Numbered from the stretch's first letter, positions 44,470 to 54,205 are shown. The stretch: DNA of 64,000 nucleotides from an uncultured bacterium (GCA_905215065.1 CAJMOF010000012.1:1-64000); one strand, 5' to 3'. Numbers and translations are program-made. Notes: generated from the sequence alone by a model not told the origin.

Positions 44470-45459
44470 CTATGCTTGAGCGGCCAGTTCGGCCTTAGCT
44501 TTCTTCAACATGGCGTCGAGATCCTCGGAGGCATCCGAAGGAACCTTGCGGACCTCGAACTTGACGCCCTTGGCCTTGAGAGCCTCGATGGTCTTGACAT
44601 CGTCATCGCCCATAGCGACAGCGTTGGTGACGACGACCTTGCCCTTGGAGTGGGCCATGGAACCGATGTTGGCTTCCTTGATGTCGACGCCGGCCTCGAT
44701 GGCCCTGAGCAGATCCTGCGGGTTCTCGAACAGCAGCATGGCCTTGGTGTCACCAAAGCGCGTGTCCTTGACGACCTCGGCCATCTTCTTGATAGGCACG
44801 ACGTTGGCGTGGACTCCCGGAGGGGCAGCCTGCTCGATCATGGTCTTGCGGAGCTCGTCGTGAGCAACGCCGTCGGAGACCACGATGATGCGGTTGGGGT
44901 TGATCTGCTTGGTCCACGTGGTGGCCACCTGACCATGCAGCAGACGCGTGTCGATACGGACGTGGGCGATCTTGATGTGCCCGTCGCCGATCACCGTTCC
45001 CGGAGGAATGGCACCCGCAGGAGCAGCGGCGGCCGCAGCCGGCTTCTTCTCCTCGGGCTCCAGAGACTCGGGCTTGACGCGCACGCCGGCCTTAGCCTCA
45101 GTCACGAGATGTTTTGCGATCGCATGTGCAGTGTTCTTTGCGTCAAAGCGCTGCGAATATGCCTCGATGAGCATAGGCAGGTTGACACCGGTGACGATAG
45201 CCCAGGAATCATGGCCCTCGATGAGACCGCTGATCTGGTTGAAGGGCGTGCCGCCCCACAGATCAACGAGGAAGAGCACCTGCTCCTGGTCCTCGAAGGA
45301 AGCGATTGCCTCCTCGACCTTGGCGCGGAAGTCGTCGGGGCCCATGCTCGGCTCGAGCGAGACCACGGCTACAGACGGCTGATCGCCAAAGACCATCGAG
45401 CCCGTCTGCTTGATTCCAGCCGCCAAGTCACCATGGCTAGCAAGAACAATACTTACCAT
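44470..45459 (-). CDS. manX: PTS mannose family fused IIAB component
   Basis: 329 residues from ATG 45459 (AAGGAGG seven bases upstream). The IIA domain (1-~130) has its phospho-His at 9 (IVLASHGD). After an Ala-rich linker the IIB domain begins near 165 with the active His in RIDTRLLHGQV. It passes phosphate from HPr to the incoming sugar, probably mannose, glucose or a hexosamine. First gene of the operon IIAB-IIC-IID-DUF956. Confidence 0.95.
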   Translation of the reverse strand: MVSIVLASHGDLAAGIKQTGSMVFGDQPSVAVVSLEPSMGPDDFRAKVEEAIASFEDQEQVLFLVDLWGGTPFNQISGLIEGHDSWAIVTGVNLPMLIEAYSQRFDAKNTAHAIAKHLVTEAKAGVRVKPESLEPEEKKPAAAAAAPAGAIPPGTVIGDGHIKIAHVRIDTRLLHGQVATTWTKQINPNRIIVVSDGVAHDELRKTMIEQAAPPGVHANVVPIKKMAEVVKDTRFGDTKAMLLFENPQDLLRAIEAGVDIKEANIGSMAHSKGKVVVTNAVAMGDDDVKTIEALKAKGVKFEVRKVPSDASEDLDAMLKKAKAELAAQA

Positions 45460-45837
45460 CACATAACCTCCTTTTTGTCTACGTATTTCCTACACGACAT
45501 GAACGAAGTATACCTGTTTGGATTGTGGAATTATAGCTGAATCCGCAAAAGGTTGGATTATTTGTTTAAACGTCTAGGTTTGTTACAAGTTGATTACGTT
45601 GCTATTTTTCGACTCATTTCCCACTAAAGCGTCGCTCATCAAGTCATGTATTTTACAGATACAAGCATGCTGTTCATTGATGCCGATTTTAAGCAAGTGC
45701 GAATGCGCTTGTACTGCCGCTATTTTGTTTAAACAGATATGACTTGACTATTTTCGTGGCTTATGTTCTAGCGCAAGTAGTCATTGGGGACGTTCTTGTT
45801 TGACTAGCCATGCAAGAACGTCCCCAACGACTAGGGG
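45460..45837. other. Regulatory region of the PTS operon
   Basis: No gene. It is AT-rich and contains two GTTTAAAC palindromes at 45564-45571 and 45727-45734, 163 bases apart, and a family B palindrome at 45778-45833 next to the convergent end of hypA. The PTS promoter must lie here; no sigma-54 type GG-N10-GC element was seen. Confidence 0.5.
45778..45833. repeat. Intergenic palindrome (family B), copy 2
   Basis: Arms TAGTCATTGGGGACGTTCTTG and its near-complement (one mismatch pair) around a 14-base spacer with GACTAG. It lies just after hypA on the minus strand and may terminate it. Confidence 0.75.
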
Positions 45838-46263
45838 CTAGACGATGTGGAGGGGGTTGGCGGCGTCGACGGCGTCAGGAGCAGCGGGACCATCAGGGGC
45901 AGCGTCTGCCGGATCCTCGTCGGGGGTCTCGATCTGCTTGATCATGACCTCTTGGCCCTGGAGCAGATAGGTATCGCCACTGCCGCAATGGGGGCAGGTC
46001 TTGCCGTGCTCGACTGTCGCATAGTCTCGGCCGCACGCCTCGCAATGCGTCACGGCCTCGACGGGCTCCACGATAAGCTCCGCGCCCTGCGTGATGGACT
46101 TTTTATCTGCCGCCCAGCGCCAAGCGTCGAGCAGCAAGTCGGGAACGACGCCCGAGACCTCGCCCAGCAGCAGCGTGACGCTCGAAACGCGACGCACGCC
46201 ATTGGCGCGCGCCACGTTCTCAACATCGCGAATAATGTGATAAACGATTCCCAATTCATGCAA
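45838..46263 (-). CDS. hypA: Hydrogenase nickel-incorporation protein HypA
   Basis: 141 residues. It delivers nickel during [NiFe] hydrogenase maturation. N-terminal MHELGIV contains the nickel-ligand His2 and the zinc site is CEAC...CPHC. An acidic Pro/Asp tail after about residue 113 is longer than usual. It stands without HypB or other hyp genes in view, downstream of the oxidoreductase. Confidence 0.93.
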   Translation of the reverse strand: MHELGIVYHIIRDVENVARANGVRRVSSVTLLLGEVSGVVPDLLLDAWRWAADKKSITQGAELIVEPVEAVTHCEACGRDYATVEHGKTCPHCGSGDTYLLQGQEVMIKQIETPDEDPADAAPDGPAAPDAVDAANPLHIV

Positions 46264-46308
46264 GGTAGAAACCTTTCAACAACGGTTGATGCGATGCAAA
46301 CTCAAAGC

Positions 46309-46345
46309 AAGGGGACGGCGAAATCTAGTCTGCGCCGTCCCCTTA
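46309..46345. terminator. Hairpin between oxidoreductase and hypA
   Basis: AAGGGGACGGCG and CGCCGTCCCCTT form a 12-bp stem with a roughly 12-base loop, 15 bases after the oxidoreductase stop on the minus strand. No long T-run. Confidence 0.55.
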
Positions 46346-46359
46346 CCCGCCATGGTTAC

Positions 46360-49137
46360 CTATTTACGACCGAACTTGATTTTGATTGCACGCTTTAAAG
46401 CATACTTGCCAAGGCTCGGGAGCTTTTGCTCGTATTTGACCATCGTGGAGCACTCGGGGCGATCGCGATCCAGATGGATGGCATCGAACGCGCACTTGGT
46501 GGTGCACAGGCCGCAGCCGATACACTTGTTGGGGTCGACGATCGAGGCGCCGCAGCCCAGGCAACGGGCGGTCTCGGCGCGCACCTGCTCTTCGGTAAAG
46601 GTCTCGACGTACTCGCTAAACGGCGCGGCCTTCTCGCGCTCGCGGTCCACATGGGCAACCTCGCGGCTCGCGTTGTCGTAGCTCTCGATCACGACATCGT
46701 CGCGGTCAAGCGCGGTGTAGCGGCGCTGGTTGCGGCCGATGGTGAGCGTGGACCCCGGCTGCACAAAGCGATGGATGGACACGGCGGCCTCGTGGCCGGC
46801 GGCGATGGCATCGATGGCAAAACTCGGACCGGTGTAGACGTCGCCGCCCACAAAGATGTCTGGCTCGGCGGTCTGGTAGGTCTGAGGATCGGCAAGGGCA
46901 CCCTGACCGCGGCCAAGCTCCACCTTGGAGCCAGCCAGCAGGTCGCCCCACACAATGGACTGGCCAATCGACATGACGACACGGTCGGCATCGACACGAC
47001 GCAGGTCGTTCTCGTCGTACTCGGGCGCAAAACGGCCCTCGTCGTCAAAGACACGCGTGCAGCGCTTGAAGGTGATGCCGCGCACATGACCGGCCTCGTC
47101 CAGGTGAACCTCCTTGGGGCCCCAACCGTAGCTGATGTGCGCGCCGTCCTCGATGGCCTCGCGACGCTCTTCCTCGCTGGCAGGCATCTGGGCCTCACTC
47201 TCCAGGCAGAACATCTCAACGTGCTCGGAACCCAGACGGCAGGCGTTGCGGGCAACGTCGATGGCCACGTTGCCGCCGCCCACCACGATGGTGCGGCCGG
47301 ACAGGGTATCGATCTTGCCGCTGTTAACCTCGCGAAGGAAGTCTACGGCCACGGTCACGTCCTCGGCATCCTCGCCCGGAATGCCGACAAGGCGGCCTCC
47401 TTGGCAGCCAATAGCCACGTAGAAGGCCTTAAAGCCCTGCGCGCGCAGCTCGTCGAGCGTCACATCGCGACCGACCTCCACGCCATAGCGGAACTCGGCA
47501 CCCATCAGGCGAATAACCTCAACCTCGGCCTCGATAACGTCCTTCTGCAGCTTAAAGCTCGGAATGCCATAGGTGAGCATGCCGCCCGGGCGCTCGTTTT
47601 TCTCGAACACGACGGGCTTGTAGCCCTTCTCGGCCAGATAGAAGGCGCAGGACAGACCGGCCGGACCGGCGCCGATGATGGCGATCTTCTGGTCGAAGCC
47701 GCCGGCACGCGTCGGGGTCACCACAGGTGGGACATAGCGAGTCGCGGCATCCAGATCGCGCTGGGCGATAAACTTCTTGACCTCGTCGATGGCCACGGCC
47801 TCGTCCACGCGACCGCGGGTGCAGGCATCCTCACAGCGGCGGTTGCACACACGGCCGCAGATAGCGGGCAACGGGTTCTCGCGCTTGATGAGCGCCAACG
47901 CCTCGTTATAGCGGCCCTGCGCCGCGAGCTTCAAATAGCCCTGAACGGCAACGTGCGCGGGGCAGGCCGTCTTGCAGGGAGCGGTGCCGGACTCATGCGT
48001 CTCGATACGGTTGTCGTTGCGGTAGTTGGGCGACCACTTGGTGTGGTCCCACTTGGTGGCATCGGGCAGCTCCTGGCGCGGATACTCGGGCACCTGTCCG
48101 CCAGCCTTTTTGCTACAGAGCTTCTGGCCCAGTTTGGCGGCGCCGGCCGGACACACCTCAACGCAGCGACCGCAGGCCACGCACTTGTCCTTCTCGACCT
48201 TGGCGACGTAGGCCGAGCGCGACAGGTTGGGCGTGTTGAACAGCTGCGAAGTGCGCAGGGCGTAGCACACGTTGACGTTGCAGTTGCAGATGGCGAAGAT
48301 TTTGTTCTCACCGTCGATGTTGGTGATCTGGTGCACAAAGCCGTTGTCCTCGGCCTGGCGCAGGATGTCGTAAACCTCGTCGCGGGTCACGTAATGGCCA
48401 CGATCGGTCTCGACCACGTAGTCGGCCATATCGCCCACGGCGATGCACCAATCTGCCGGGTCGTCGGCGCAGCCCTCACCCATCACGCGACGGCTCGCGC
48501 GGCAGCTGCAGGTGCTGGCGGCATACTTACCCTCGTATTTGTCGAGCCAGTGCTCGATATGCTCGATCGGCACCGAGGTGCTCGTGGCGTCAATGGCCTT
48601 CTCGACCGGAATGACGTGCATGCCGATACCGGCGCCTCCGGGCGGCACCATCGGCGTGGCCTTGGACAGCGGGCCCTTGGACGCCTGTTCAAAGAACTTG
48701 GCATAGACCGGATGCTCCTCGAGCTGGCTCACGCGCATGTTGAGGAACTCGGCGGAACCCGGCACCAGCATGGGCAGCACCCACTGCTTGGCGCGCTCGG
48801 GGTTTTCCCAGTTGTACTCGAGCAGACCCGTGTAGCTCATGTCGTCGAGCATCTTCTCGATATCGGCTTCGGGCATGCCGGTGAGCTTGACCATCTCGGG
48901 CAGCGTATAGGGACGGCGCATCTTCATCTTGCAGAGCACTTCGGCCTGCTCGTCGGTCGCGGCCTCGGCAAACGACCAGTACTCGTAGCCCAGCAGCTCA
49001 TCGCAATGCAGCAGGCGGTTGGTGCAGTGCTCGCACAGTTTGACGATGGCCTCGCGCGGATGCTCCGGCAGCGGCGGCACGAACTCCGAACCGATGTCGG
49101 GCTCGGTGTAGCTAATTCCCGGTCCGTTGAGAATCAT
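46360..49137 (-). CDS. Multi-domain Fe-S/FAD NAD(P)H oxidoreductase (GltD-like)
   Basis: 925 residues from ATG 49137 (MILNGPGISYTEPDIGSEF), behind AAGGGAC. Residues 1-~330 include a helix-turn-helix-like region and Cys-rich CSCR and CNCNVNVC. A ferredoxin unit follows (CVACGRCVEVCPAG, about 340). Then a GltD-type part: Cys site GTAPCKTACPAH and CGRVCNRRCEDAC, FAD motif IIGAGPAGLSCA (about 500) and NAD(P) motif VVGGGNVAID (about 640). A C-terminal two-cluster motif ends with CIGCGLCTTKCAF. It moves electrons between NAD(P)H and an unknown partner in the cytosol. A TetR regulator is divergent. Confidence 0.85.
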   Translation of the reverse strand: MILNGPGISYTEPDIGSEFVPPLPEHPREAIVKLCEHCTNRLLHCDELLGYEYWSFAEAATDEQAEVLCKMKMRRPYTLPEMVKLTGMPEADIEKMLDDMSYTGLLEYNWENPERAKQWVLPMLVPGSAEFLNMRVSQLEEHPVYAKFFEQASKGPLSKATPMVPPGGAGIGMHVIPVEKAIDATSTSVPIEHIEHWLDKYEGKYAASTCSCRASRRVMGEGCADDPADWCIAVGDMADYVVETDRGHYVTRDEVYDILRQAEDNGFVHQITNIDGENKIFAICNCNVNVCYALRTSQLFNTPNLSRSAYVAKVEKDKCVACGRCVEVCPAGAAKLGQKLCSKKAGGQVPEYPRQELPDATKWDHTKWSPNYRNDNRIETHESGTAPCKTACPAHVAVQGYLKLAAQGRYNEALALIKRENPLPAICGRVCNRRCEDACTRGRVDEAVAIDEVKKFIAQRDLDAATRYVPPVVTPTRAGGFDQKIAIIGAGPAGLSCAFYLAEKGYKPVVFEKNERPGGMLTYGIPSFKLQKDVIEAEVEVIRLMGAEFRYGVEVGRDVTLDELRAQGFKAFYVAIGCQGGRLVGIPGEDAEDVTVAVDFLREVNSGKIDTLSGRTIVVGGGNVAIDVARNACRLGSEHVEMFCLESEAQMPASEEERREAIEDGAHISYGWGPKEVHLDEAGHVRGITFKRCTRVFDDEGRFAPEYDENDLRRVDADRVVMSIGQSIVWGDLLAGSKVELGRGQGALADPQTYQTAEPDIFVGGDVYTGPSFAIDAIAAGHEAAVSIHRFVQPGSTLTIGRNQRRYTALDRDDVVIESYDNASREVAHVDREREKAAPFSEYVETFTEEQVRAETARCLGCGASIVDPNKCIGCGLCTTKCAFDAIHLDRDRPECSTMVKYEQKLPSLGKYALKRAIKIKFGRK

Positions 49138-49230
49138 GGTTGTCCCTTCTCTTGCCACAGCCCGGCGAGGCCGCGGCACCCCTCTTTTTTTGCAGGCCGG
49201 GCATGCCCCCATGCCGTTCACCCGCCATTG

Positions 49231-49299
49231 TTGACATTGTGTCAAAAATAGTATTGACGAACCGTCAACAATATTCAAGACTGTTAGGCGAACGGTCAA
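49231..49299. promoter_or_regulatory. Operator cluster for the divergent TetR regulator
   Basis: Two perfect pseudo-palindromes of the same design: TTGACATTGTGTCAA at 49231-49245 and TTGACGAACCGTCAA at 49254-49268, spaced 23 bases apart start to start, and a third degenerate site ending CGGTCAA at 49284-49299. They fill the gap between oxidoreductase and TetR genes, so the regulator probably controls both. Confidence 0.75.
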
Positions 49300-49326
49300 G
49301 CAAAAGAGGATGAAAGGCGGCAAAAC

Positions 49327-49989
49327 ATGGGCAACAACACAGCAGATACCTCTGTGGCCGACGCCGTCCCCGCGCCCGACAGCGCGGCAAAGCGCTTGAC
49401 GGGCGACGAACGCCGTCGCGAGATCCTCGATGCCGTGCGCACCGTAAGCTCCGAGCTGGGTGTGTCCCATCTTTCGGTATCGGCCGTGACCAAGCGAGCC
49501 GGCTGCACGCGTTCATTGTTCTACCACTACTTCGCCGACATGGACGCCGCCGTCACCGCCGTCATGGACGAGGCAATCGACGGTTTTATCTCCGAGCTCG
49601 AGCAGTGGAATGCCAACCGCACCGTCGGTGATATCGAGGGCGCGCTCGACACCGTCGCCCCGCTCTTTAAGCGCCTGGTCGCCAGCGGCCACGAACTGCC
49701 GCACACTCTGACCTCCAACAGCGGCGCGCTCTACGGCGGCTTTTTGCACAACGTGGTCCAGCGTGTGGCGCAGTATATCTGCGACACCACCGTGGTGGAT
49801 TTTGTCGCCCATCACGAGCTACGCATCGACCATGTCTACGAGACGTTCTACACCCTCATCATGGGGTTGTTGATGTATATCCGCACGCACCCCGATGTGC
49901 CCGACGAGACAGTCAAGGAAATCATCGCCTCGACACTCCACATCGAGGGCTATACCGCCAAGTATCCGGAGCGCAAGCCCCAGAACTGA
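49327..49989 (+). CDS. TetR-family transcription regulator
   Basis: 220 residues, ATG 49327 after GAAAGGCGG. The HTH lies in LGVSHLSVSAVTKRAGCTRS LFYHYFADMD, the usual TetR form, with a ligand-binding C-terminal domain. It is divergent from the Fe-S/FAD oxidoreductase and followed at 63 bases by the DUF5692 gene; the palindromes upstream are its likely operators. Confidence 0.92.
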   Translation: MGNNTADTSVADAVPAPDSAAKRLTGDERRREILDAVRTVSSELGVSHLSVSAVTKRAGCTRSLFYHYFADMDAAVTAVMDEAIDGFISELEQWNANRTVGDIEGALDTVAPLFKRLVASGHELPHTLTSNSGALYGGFLHNVVQRVAQYICDTTVVDFVAHHELRIDHVYETFYTLIMGLLMYIRTHPDVPDETVKEIIASTLHIEGYTAKYPERKPQN

Positions 49990-50052
49990 CGACATTTGTC
50001 CAAACTGCCCGCGATCGGAAGAGGGGCCGCGGGCGTGTGAAAGGAGAGCAGC

Positions 50053-51060
50053 ATGCTGTTCGATGTTTGGGGTAGCGATACCCCTATCCACTGGGCCGGC
50101 TGGGCCATGGTCTTTATTGGCCTGATCGTGCTCAACGAGGTCGGCCGCCGCACCAAGCTGGGCGCGGCCATCATCTTTGGCGTGGCTCCGCTGGCCATGA
50201 CCATCTACTGCGTCGCCATCGCCATCGGCGTTTCGCAGGGCGCCGAGTGGGCGCTCACCAACCCCACCCATGTGTACCAGAACAGCTGGTTCCACTACGC
50301 CAAGGTCTACGCGGCGTTGGCCGGTTGCTGGGGCTTCATCGCCATTAAGTATCAGTGGGGCAAGATCGGCAAGGCACACTGGTTCCGCGCGTGGCCGTTT
50401 GTGATCGTCGCCATCAACATCATGATCGCCGTCGTGTCCGACTTTGAGAGCGCCTATCACTTCTTTGTCCTGGGCCAGTCCACTTGGGTCACCTCCGAAG
50501 GTGCTACGCAGCTTGCCGGCTGGAACAACGTGTTCAACGGCATCGCCGGTATCATCAACATCTTCTGCATGACCGGTTGGTGGAGCGTCTACGCCTCCGA
50601 GGACAAGACCGACATGCTGTGGCCCGACATGACCTGGGTCTACATCATCGCCTACGATATCTGGAACTTCTGCTACACCTACAACTGCCTGCCCACCCAC
50701 TCCTGGTTCTGCGGCTTTGCGCTGCTGCTGGCGCCCACCGTCGCCGCCTTTATCTGGAACAAGGGCGGCTGGATCCAGAATCGCGCCTTTACGCTTGCCA
50801 TTTGGTGCATGTTTGCCCAGGTGTTCCCCTACTTCCAGGAGGAGTCCATCTTTGTGACCCACTCCACGCTCGACCCCGGCGCCGCTACCGCGGTCTCGAT
50901 CGCCGCACTGGTCGCCAACGTCGCCGCGATCATCTACATCGCCTACCGCGCCAAGAAGCTCGGCCGCAATCCCTACAAGCAGGATGTCTTTGAGGGCACC
51001 AGCGATTGGGAGAAGGCCACCGCCCGCCGCGCCAAGGTGGATTACGCGCACGCCGAGTAA
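50053..51060 (+). CDS. DUF5692 family membrane protein
   Basis: 335 residues, ATG 50053 after GAAAGGAG. About nine or ten membrane helices rich in Trp and Tyr; the conserved YDIWNFCYTYNCLPTHSWFC segment is central. Family function is unknown. It follows TetR and may share regulation with the oxidoreductase across the operator, suggesting that this membrane protein works with that enzyme. Confidence 0.85.
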   Translation: MLFDVWGSDTPIHWAGWAMVFIGLIVLNEVGRRTKLGAAIIFGVAPLAMTIYCVAIAIGVSQGAEWALTNPTHVYQNSWFHYAKVYAALAGCWGFIAIKYQWGKIGKAHWFRAWPFVIVAINIMIAVVSDFESAYHFFVLGQSTWVTSEGATQLAGWNNVFNGIAGIINIFCMTGWWSVYASEDKTDMLWPDMTWVYIIAYDIWNFCYTYNCLPTHSWFCGFALLLAPTVAAFIWNKGGWIQNRAFTLAIWCMFAQVFPYFQEESIFVTHSTLDPGAATAVSIAALVANVAAIIYIAYRAKKLGRNPYKQDVFEGTSDWEKATARRAKVDYAHAE

Positions 51061-51128
51061 CATGTTGGTCGCTGTTGGCGCTTGGGCATAGGCCCGCCCG
51101 CCAGGATTTTCAATCCAATGTCTCGCAG

Positions 51129-51169
51129 AGCCCCCGGAAAGCGTTTCGCTCGCTTTTCGGGGGCTTTTG
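51129..51169 (+). terminator. Terminator after DUF5692
   Basis: AGCCCCCGGAAAGCG and CGCTTTTCGGGGGCT pair (one G-T) around a 7-base loop, then TTTT. It is 69 bases after the DUF5692 stop. Confidence 0.9.
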
Positions 51170-51297
51170 TCGTTGCGTCCCTATTCATCTATTCAAAAAC
51201 ATGCGCATATATAAAATCGGATTTCAAATCATGCGGCGGCTCTATGGGGTCCCGTTTTTGGGTACAGTGTTGTCCCGATATTGAGCTTGGGGGATAT

Positions 51298-52800
51298 ATG
51301 AAAGATGAGACGACAGGCCAAGAGGACGCGGCCCAAGATGCAGAAGCGTGTGCCGAGGCCCTGGAGAGCCTAGACCAGATCGCGCTGGCCGAGATTGCAT
51401 TTGACGATTCGAGCATTGATGTGCAGGATGAGCCGGAAATCGAGGCGCAGCCCGATGATCAGGATGCAAAAGACGATGGCGCCGCGCCCACCGAAGACGA
51501 GGCGGGGCACGAGGAATCCGAATGTGAGGCCGACGACCAGACCGAATCCGATACGAGCGAGGAAACCATCTTGCTCGACAGCTTACCGACCGAGGATTCG
51601 CTGACCCGCGAGCTCCCCGGCCTAGGTTCTGCTCCTGTCGTGGACGAGACCATCGCCATGGGCGATATTCCCCTACCGTCCGTTCCTTCGGCACGCGAAG
51701 CCGAGGTTCGTCATCGCAAGATGTCGCCCAAGCGCCGCAACCTGATGGTTGCCGGCGTTGTGGCCGTCGCGCTCGTCGCCGGCGGCGCAGGCTACGCAGC
51801 CTGGAACGGATACCGGCAAGAGCAGGCTGCCATCACCGCCGCCAATGCCCACACGATGATGTCGGTGCAGATTGGCATACATGCCGCGGGACTCGACTGT
51901 TCCGCCGGCTCCAAGATTCCCGTACAAGTGAGTGGCCAGGATTCTGACGGATCCTCCGTGAGCGAAACACTCTATGTTGACGAGCACGGCCGTGGCATCA
52001 AACTGCTACCCGGTGACTACACGCTCTCCATCGCCGCCTCCCCCATCACGTCCGACGGTACCGTCTATACCGTGCCGACCACCAAGGCGCAGGTCACGAT
52101 CAAGAGCGATGGGCAGGATTTGAGTGCCCAGGCCACCTTTAAGCTCAAGGTGCCTTCGGCCGACACGGTGACTGACGACCAGATCGATGCCGCCGCCAAG
52201 TATGCCGAAGAAGGCGGCGCGAGCTCTGCCGCCGCGGCAAAGATACTCCAGCAGGCGGCAATTACGCGCCGCGATGCCGCCGCCAACGCCGTAAGCGCAA
52301 GCGAGGCACAGTCCACCCGTGATGCCGACACCCGTCACAAGGCAACCGACCTCTACCAGCTCGATATCCCCGTCGAATGGTACGGCAAGGTCGAGACTTG
52401 GCAAAATGGCAGCACGCTGTGCATCTATCTTGCCGGCGACACGAACACGCCGATTGTGACGCTCGTCGCGGTGCGCGAGGGCGAGAGCTTTACGCCCGAT
52501 GAGGGCGATACGGTTTTGGGTGCGGCCAACCTAGGCAACGGTTATACCGTCTACGCCAGCGGCCCCGTCTATCCGTACGTGGTGCCCCAGACCATCAACG
52601 GACGGACGCAGAATCCCGTGTCAACCTACCCCATGGACACGGCCATTGAGCTTGTCGAGCTTACGACCGGCAACCGCTACACCTATAGCCAGATCAAGAA
52701 CGTACTGGTCGGCAAAGAGGGCAAAGCCGACGCCGCGACCAAACTCGAGACCGACTACCTCGCCCAGATTCTGATGCCGAGCATCAAAGCCCAGGACTAG
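51298..52800 (+). CDS. Acidic signal-anchored protein of unknown function
   Basis: 500 residues from ATG 51298, right after TTGGGGGATAT; the open frame upstream to 51082 crosses the terminator and is not used. Residues 1-~140 are Asp/Glu-rich and cytosolic; one helix (RNLMVAGVVAVALVAGGAGY, about 145-165) is followed by an extracellular part with one Ala-rich helical stretch and a beta-rich end (EWYGKVETWQNGSTLCIYLA). It resembles acidic cytosol/extracytoplasmic sensor or wall proteins, but no family is certain. Confidence 0.75.
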   Translation: MKDETTGQEDAAQDAEACAEALESLDQIALAEIAFDDSSIDVQDEPEIEAQPDDQDAKDDGAAPTEDEAGHEESECEADDQTESDTSEETILLDSLPTEDSLTRELPGLGSAPVVDETIAMGDIPLPSVPSAREAEVRHRKMSPKRRNLMVAGVVAVALVAGGAGYAAWNGYRQEQAAITAANAHTMMSVQIGIHAAGLDCSAGSKIPVQVSGQDSDGSSVSETLYVDEHGRGIKLLPGDYTLSIAASPITSDGTVYTVPTTKAQVTIKSDGQDLSAQATFKLKVPSADTVTDDQIDAAAKYAEEGGASSAAAAKILQQAAITRRDAAANAVSASEAQSTRDADTRHKATDLYQLDIPVEWYGKVETWQNGSTLCIYLAGDTNTPIVTLVAVREGESFTPDEGDTVLGAANLGNGYTVYASGPVYPYVVPQTINGRTQNPVSTYPMDTAIELVELTTGNRYTYSQIKNVLVGKEGKADAATKLETDYLAQILMPSIKAQD

Positions 52801-52844
52801 CGGACCATGACACCTGAGTCCTGGCCTCGCAAATCCATAGACGA

Positions 52845-54197
52845 TTAGGAAAGGAGCCACTTCCATGCGGGCACAGCATGTACCACGCCGTGTTTGCATG
52901 GAATATCGGCCTGCTCATCCATGGTAACGATTGCCGACTCGCCAAGATCAAACTGGGCCATCGCGGCATCGAGCGCGGCAATTTCGCGCTCGCGCGTTTT
53001 CTCGCTTGTCATATCCACACTTACCTGAATCAGGCCGTAAGCCTGCATGAGCAGTGCATCCCCAGCCACAAAGTCCACCTCATGGCTCTTGCTCTTCTCT
53101 TTGATCAGCAGGCGGCAGACCGATCCGATCCTCACCGCGGGAGTCCTTCTTCTTAGCGCGTTGAACACTGCGGTCTCGAGCCTCTGGCCCTGGTCCAATG
53201 CCGATGCGGGAGAGAATGCTCCAAACATCGCGGGATCGACAGCGTAGACCTTAGACGCAGACCGCATGTTATTTGCCAGTGAACGCGTGAACTCCGGCAC
53301 GGAGAACAGCAGGTAGGCATCCTCATAATACTCAAGTAAGTCGCTGAGCGAATTACGACTGACGGGTATCTGCCTGCTCTTGAACTCGTTGTACACTTTG
53401 TTCACCGACAGCTCTCGTCCCGAAGATGCCATACACCGCGTTAGGAACAGCGATGCCAGGCGAGGGTTCTTGACGTCGTAACGCTCAACGACGTCCATAG
53501 CGACCGTTCGCGAAGCATATTCCTGTAGCAGCTGAATCGCGTCTGCGGGCGTCTGCTCAAGCGTCGCGATGAATCCCCCTCGTTCAAGATATCCGATCAG
53601 ATGATGTCGAAGCAGCGCTGCATCGCTTGGGGAAAAGGTCGCATCTGGCTCGAAAACGCTCCCCGTCTTATATCGAACGTATTCCGAAAAACTCAACGGA
53701 AAAAGCTCTCGTATAAGAGAACGACCCCTGAACTCGCTCTTAAGTTCTGAGGACAGCATCTTAGAAGAAGATCCCGTCACATAGACGGTCGCTTTCTCCG
53801 TATCGACTACACGCCGCAGAAACGCACCCCATTCGGGAATTTCCTGGATCTCGTCAAAGAAAATGTAAGCGCTCTCGGTTCGAGCAGCAGGATGCAGCGC
53901 ATAGAACGTGTCGAGCACGTCCGCCAGCAGCGATGGCTCATACGGGCGCAAGCGCTCGTCCTCAAAATTAAAGTAAAGCATCCGGTCAAGCTCGACGCCC
54001 CGGCCCCGAAGCCGCTGCATCTCCTGATACAGGCGATACGTCTTTCCACAACGGCGGGCCCCCACAACCACATTTACGATGTTGTCGCGCTTTGGCTCCT
54101 GTGGGTTTCCCAGATCAAGGTCTCGCTCAAAGACCTGTGGAACCCCCTGCTGTTCAAAGTCCTTTATTTTCTGGGCGATCAAGTCGTTGAATGCCAT
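52845..54197 (-). CDS. AAA ATPase with DUF4143 (AAA_14 type)
   Basis: 450 residues, ATG 54197 after TTGGAG. Walker A VVGARRCGKTYR at about 46, Walker B YIFFDEIQEIPEW at about 112, then a C-terminal DUF4143-like domain ending in a restriction-fold-like beta region (HEVDFVAGDALLMQAYGLIQ). Proteins of this type are common, often horizontally acquired, and of unclear role. It is convergent with the preceding gene and has a 23-bp perfect inverted repeat over its promoter. Confidence 0.88.
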   Translation of the reverse strand: MAFNDLIAQKIKDFEQQGVPQVFERDLDLGNPQEPKRDNIVNVVVGARRCGKTYRLYQEMQRLRGRGVELDRMLYFNFEDERLRPYEPSLLADVLDTFYALHPAARTESAYIFFDEIQEIPEWGAFLRRVVDTEKATVYVTGSSSKMLSSELKSEFRGRSLIRELFPLSFSEYVRYKTGSVFEPDATFSPSDAALLRHHLIGYLERGGFIATLEQTPADAIQLLQEYASRTVAMDVVERYDVKNPRLASLFLTRCMASSGRELSVNKVYNEFKSRQIPVSRNSLSDLLEYYEDAYLLFSVPEFTRSLANNMRSASKVYAVDPAMFGAFSPASALDQGQRLETAVFNALRRRTPAVRIGSVCRLLIKEKSKSHEVDFVAGDALLMQAYGLIQVSVDMTSEKTREREIAALDAAMAQFDLGESAIVTMDEQADIPCKHGVVHAVPAWKWLLS

Positions 54198-54205
54198 GAT
54201 TCTCC

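Noticed and set aside
46426..49251. 941-residue plus-strand open frame
   Set aside because: Antisense of the oxidoreductase, which has intact Fe-S and FAD motifs.
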